Below are positions 4,914 through 5,543 of a stretch of DNA of 5,543 nt, one piece after another. This DNA is from GWB2-37-7 sp049684915 (GTDB taxonomy: Bacteria; Bacillota; Clostridia; Lutisporales; Lutisporaceae), in contig JBAVGO010000198.1 in assembly GCA_049684915.1 (NCBI GenBank), positions 1-5,543 on the forward strand, in the 5' to 3' direction. Numbering within the stretch: the first letter of the stretch is position 1; each line of letters starts with the position of its first letter. Below the pieces are notes generated by a model that was not told the origin of the DNA, did no database searches, and saw nothing but the letters and a program-made list of their open reading frames with translations. The position numbers and the translations under genes are program-made.

Positions 4914-5543
4914 TTATGCTATTTTTTTCTCGGGGTTTTTTATTCTATAGTAATTTGTTCCCCATACACCCAAGATAATCATCGCACCTCCGATTAACTG
5001 GTACCAATGGAAAGGTTCATGTCTTACAGATACCCCTGCAATTACGGACACAACCGTAGTTAGGTTTGTAAAAACTACTGCACTTGATGCAGGTAGCTTA
5101 GACAGCATATAATTTATCATGAAGAAGGCAAGTATGGATGAAAGTATTCCGAGATAAAGTATGGCGGATACTGCACTAAAGGATGTAAATCCTGCAAAAT
5201 AAGTGTTTAGTGTACCTTGTGAAATACTGCTAATAACAGCAATTACATTAAAGGTAATAGCAGCTACAACCATCATAACGAAGGTTATTTCCACCGGGGT
5301 GAAATGTTTTGAAAGCTGTCGGGAAAGTATGTTGAATATTGCTGCTGACAGTACTGCTCCCATTAACGCAATAATACCTATTAAGCTTCCACCGCTACTT
5401 AAATCCCCTGATAAAGCAACTATAAAAATAACTCCTATAACAGAGACTCCTATGAATGCTATTTGAGCTTTGCTTGGCTTCTCACCAAGAAAGGCTATGG
5501 CCATAAGTGTTACAACTACGGGTATCAATGCTATCATTATGCC
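4914..5543 (-). CDS. EamA/DMT-superfamily permease, C-terminal part (5' end outside window)
   Basis: The frame is open to the window edge (GIMIALIP at its start), so the ATG at 5537 is internal and the true start lies beyond 5543. About 209 of the usual 290-300 residues are present. They contain roughly seven hydrophobic segments, including the end of the first EamA repeat (PVVVTLMAIAFLGEKPSKAQ) and the full second repeat. The second repeat begins near SLIGIIALMGAVLSAA and ends in LIGGAMIILGVWGTNYY. The IPVxxxxxxxxFLGE pattern and the closing GAxIILGV pattern are typical of drug/metabolite transporters. The protein acts in the cytoplasmic membrane; substrate unknown. The C-terminal KNPEKK tail is basic and cytoplasmic. 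I see no clear terminator between it and the CBS gene. Confidence 0.88.
   Translation of the reverse strand, partial: GIMIALIPVVVTLMAIAFLGEKPSKAQIAFIGVSVIGVIFIVALSGDLSSGGSLIGIIALMGAVLSAAIFNILSRQLSKHFTPVEITFVMMVVAAITFNVIAVISSISQGTLNTYFAGFTSFSAVSAILYLGILSSILAFFMINYMLSKLPASSAVVFTNLTTVVSVIAGVSVRHEPFHWYQLIGGAMIILGVWGTNYYRIKNPEKKIA

Overview
The window is AT-rich Gram-positive DNA. Strong AGGAGG-type ribosome binding sites, TTG start use, hairpin-plus-T-run terminators and the protein set (DUF2087 proteins, a small zinc-ribbon protein, a CapA-family exported protein, a CBS-pair protein, a DMT-type transporter) fit a low-GC Firmicute, most likely a Clostridia member. The species is not determined. 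Both ends cut through genes.

Layout. 1-354 holds two overlapping plus-strand genes, the tail of one DUF2087 protein and a complete second one. 421-2344 holds a minus-strand two-gene operon: an AAA ATPase of the OLD/COG1106 type (RloA-like), then a RloB-family protein overlapping it by 8 bp. This pairing is typical of phage-defence (abortive-infection) modules. 2345-2607 is a gene-free AT-rich stretch with the operon's promoter, an inverted repeat, a long hairpin and a terminator. 2608-2787 is a 59-residue zinc-ribbon gene on the minus strand. 2788-2996 is a divergent control region. 2997-3182 encodes a 61-residue hydrophobic protein on the plus strand. The rest is minus strand: a CapA-like exported metallophosphatase-fold protein (3236-4285), a CBS-domain pair protein (4411-4821) and the C-terminal two thirds of an EamA/DMT permease (4914 to the edge).

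The most notable structure is a perfect 50-bp direct repeat (369-418 and 2556-2605; 56 of 57 bases over 369-425 and 2556-2612) bracketing the RloA/RloB operon. Each copy contains the same terminator, and the two aligned TAA triplets are the stop codons of rloB and of the zinc-ribbon gene. Deleting one 2187-bp unit would leave the DUF2087 gene and the zinc-ribbon gene convergent, 66 bp apart, with one terminator. This looks like the scar of a defence cassette inserted at the 3' end of a housekeeping gene. A 64-bp nested hairpin abuts the inner edge of the right-hand repeat.

The ATPase and RloB protein probably work together as sensor/regulator and effector. The other genes look like ordinary chromosomal neighbours with no visible role in that system.
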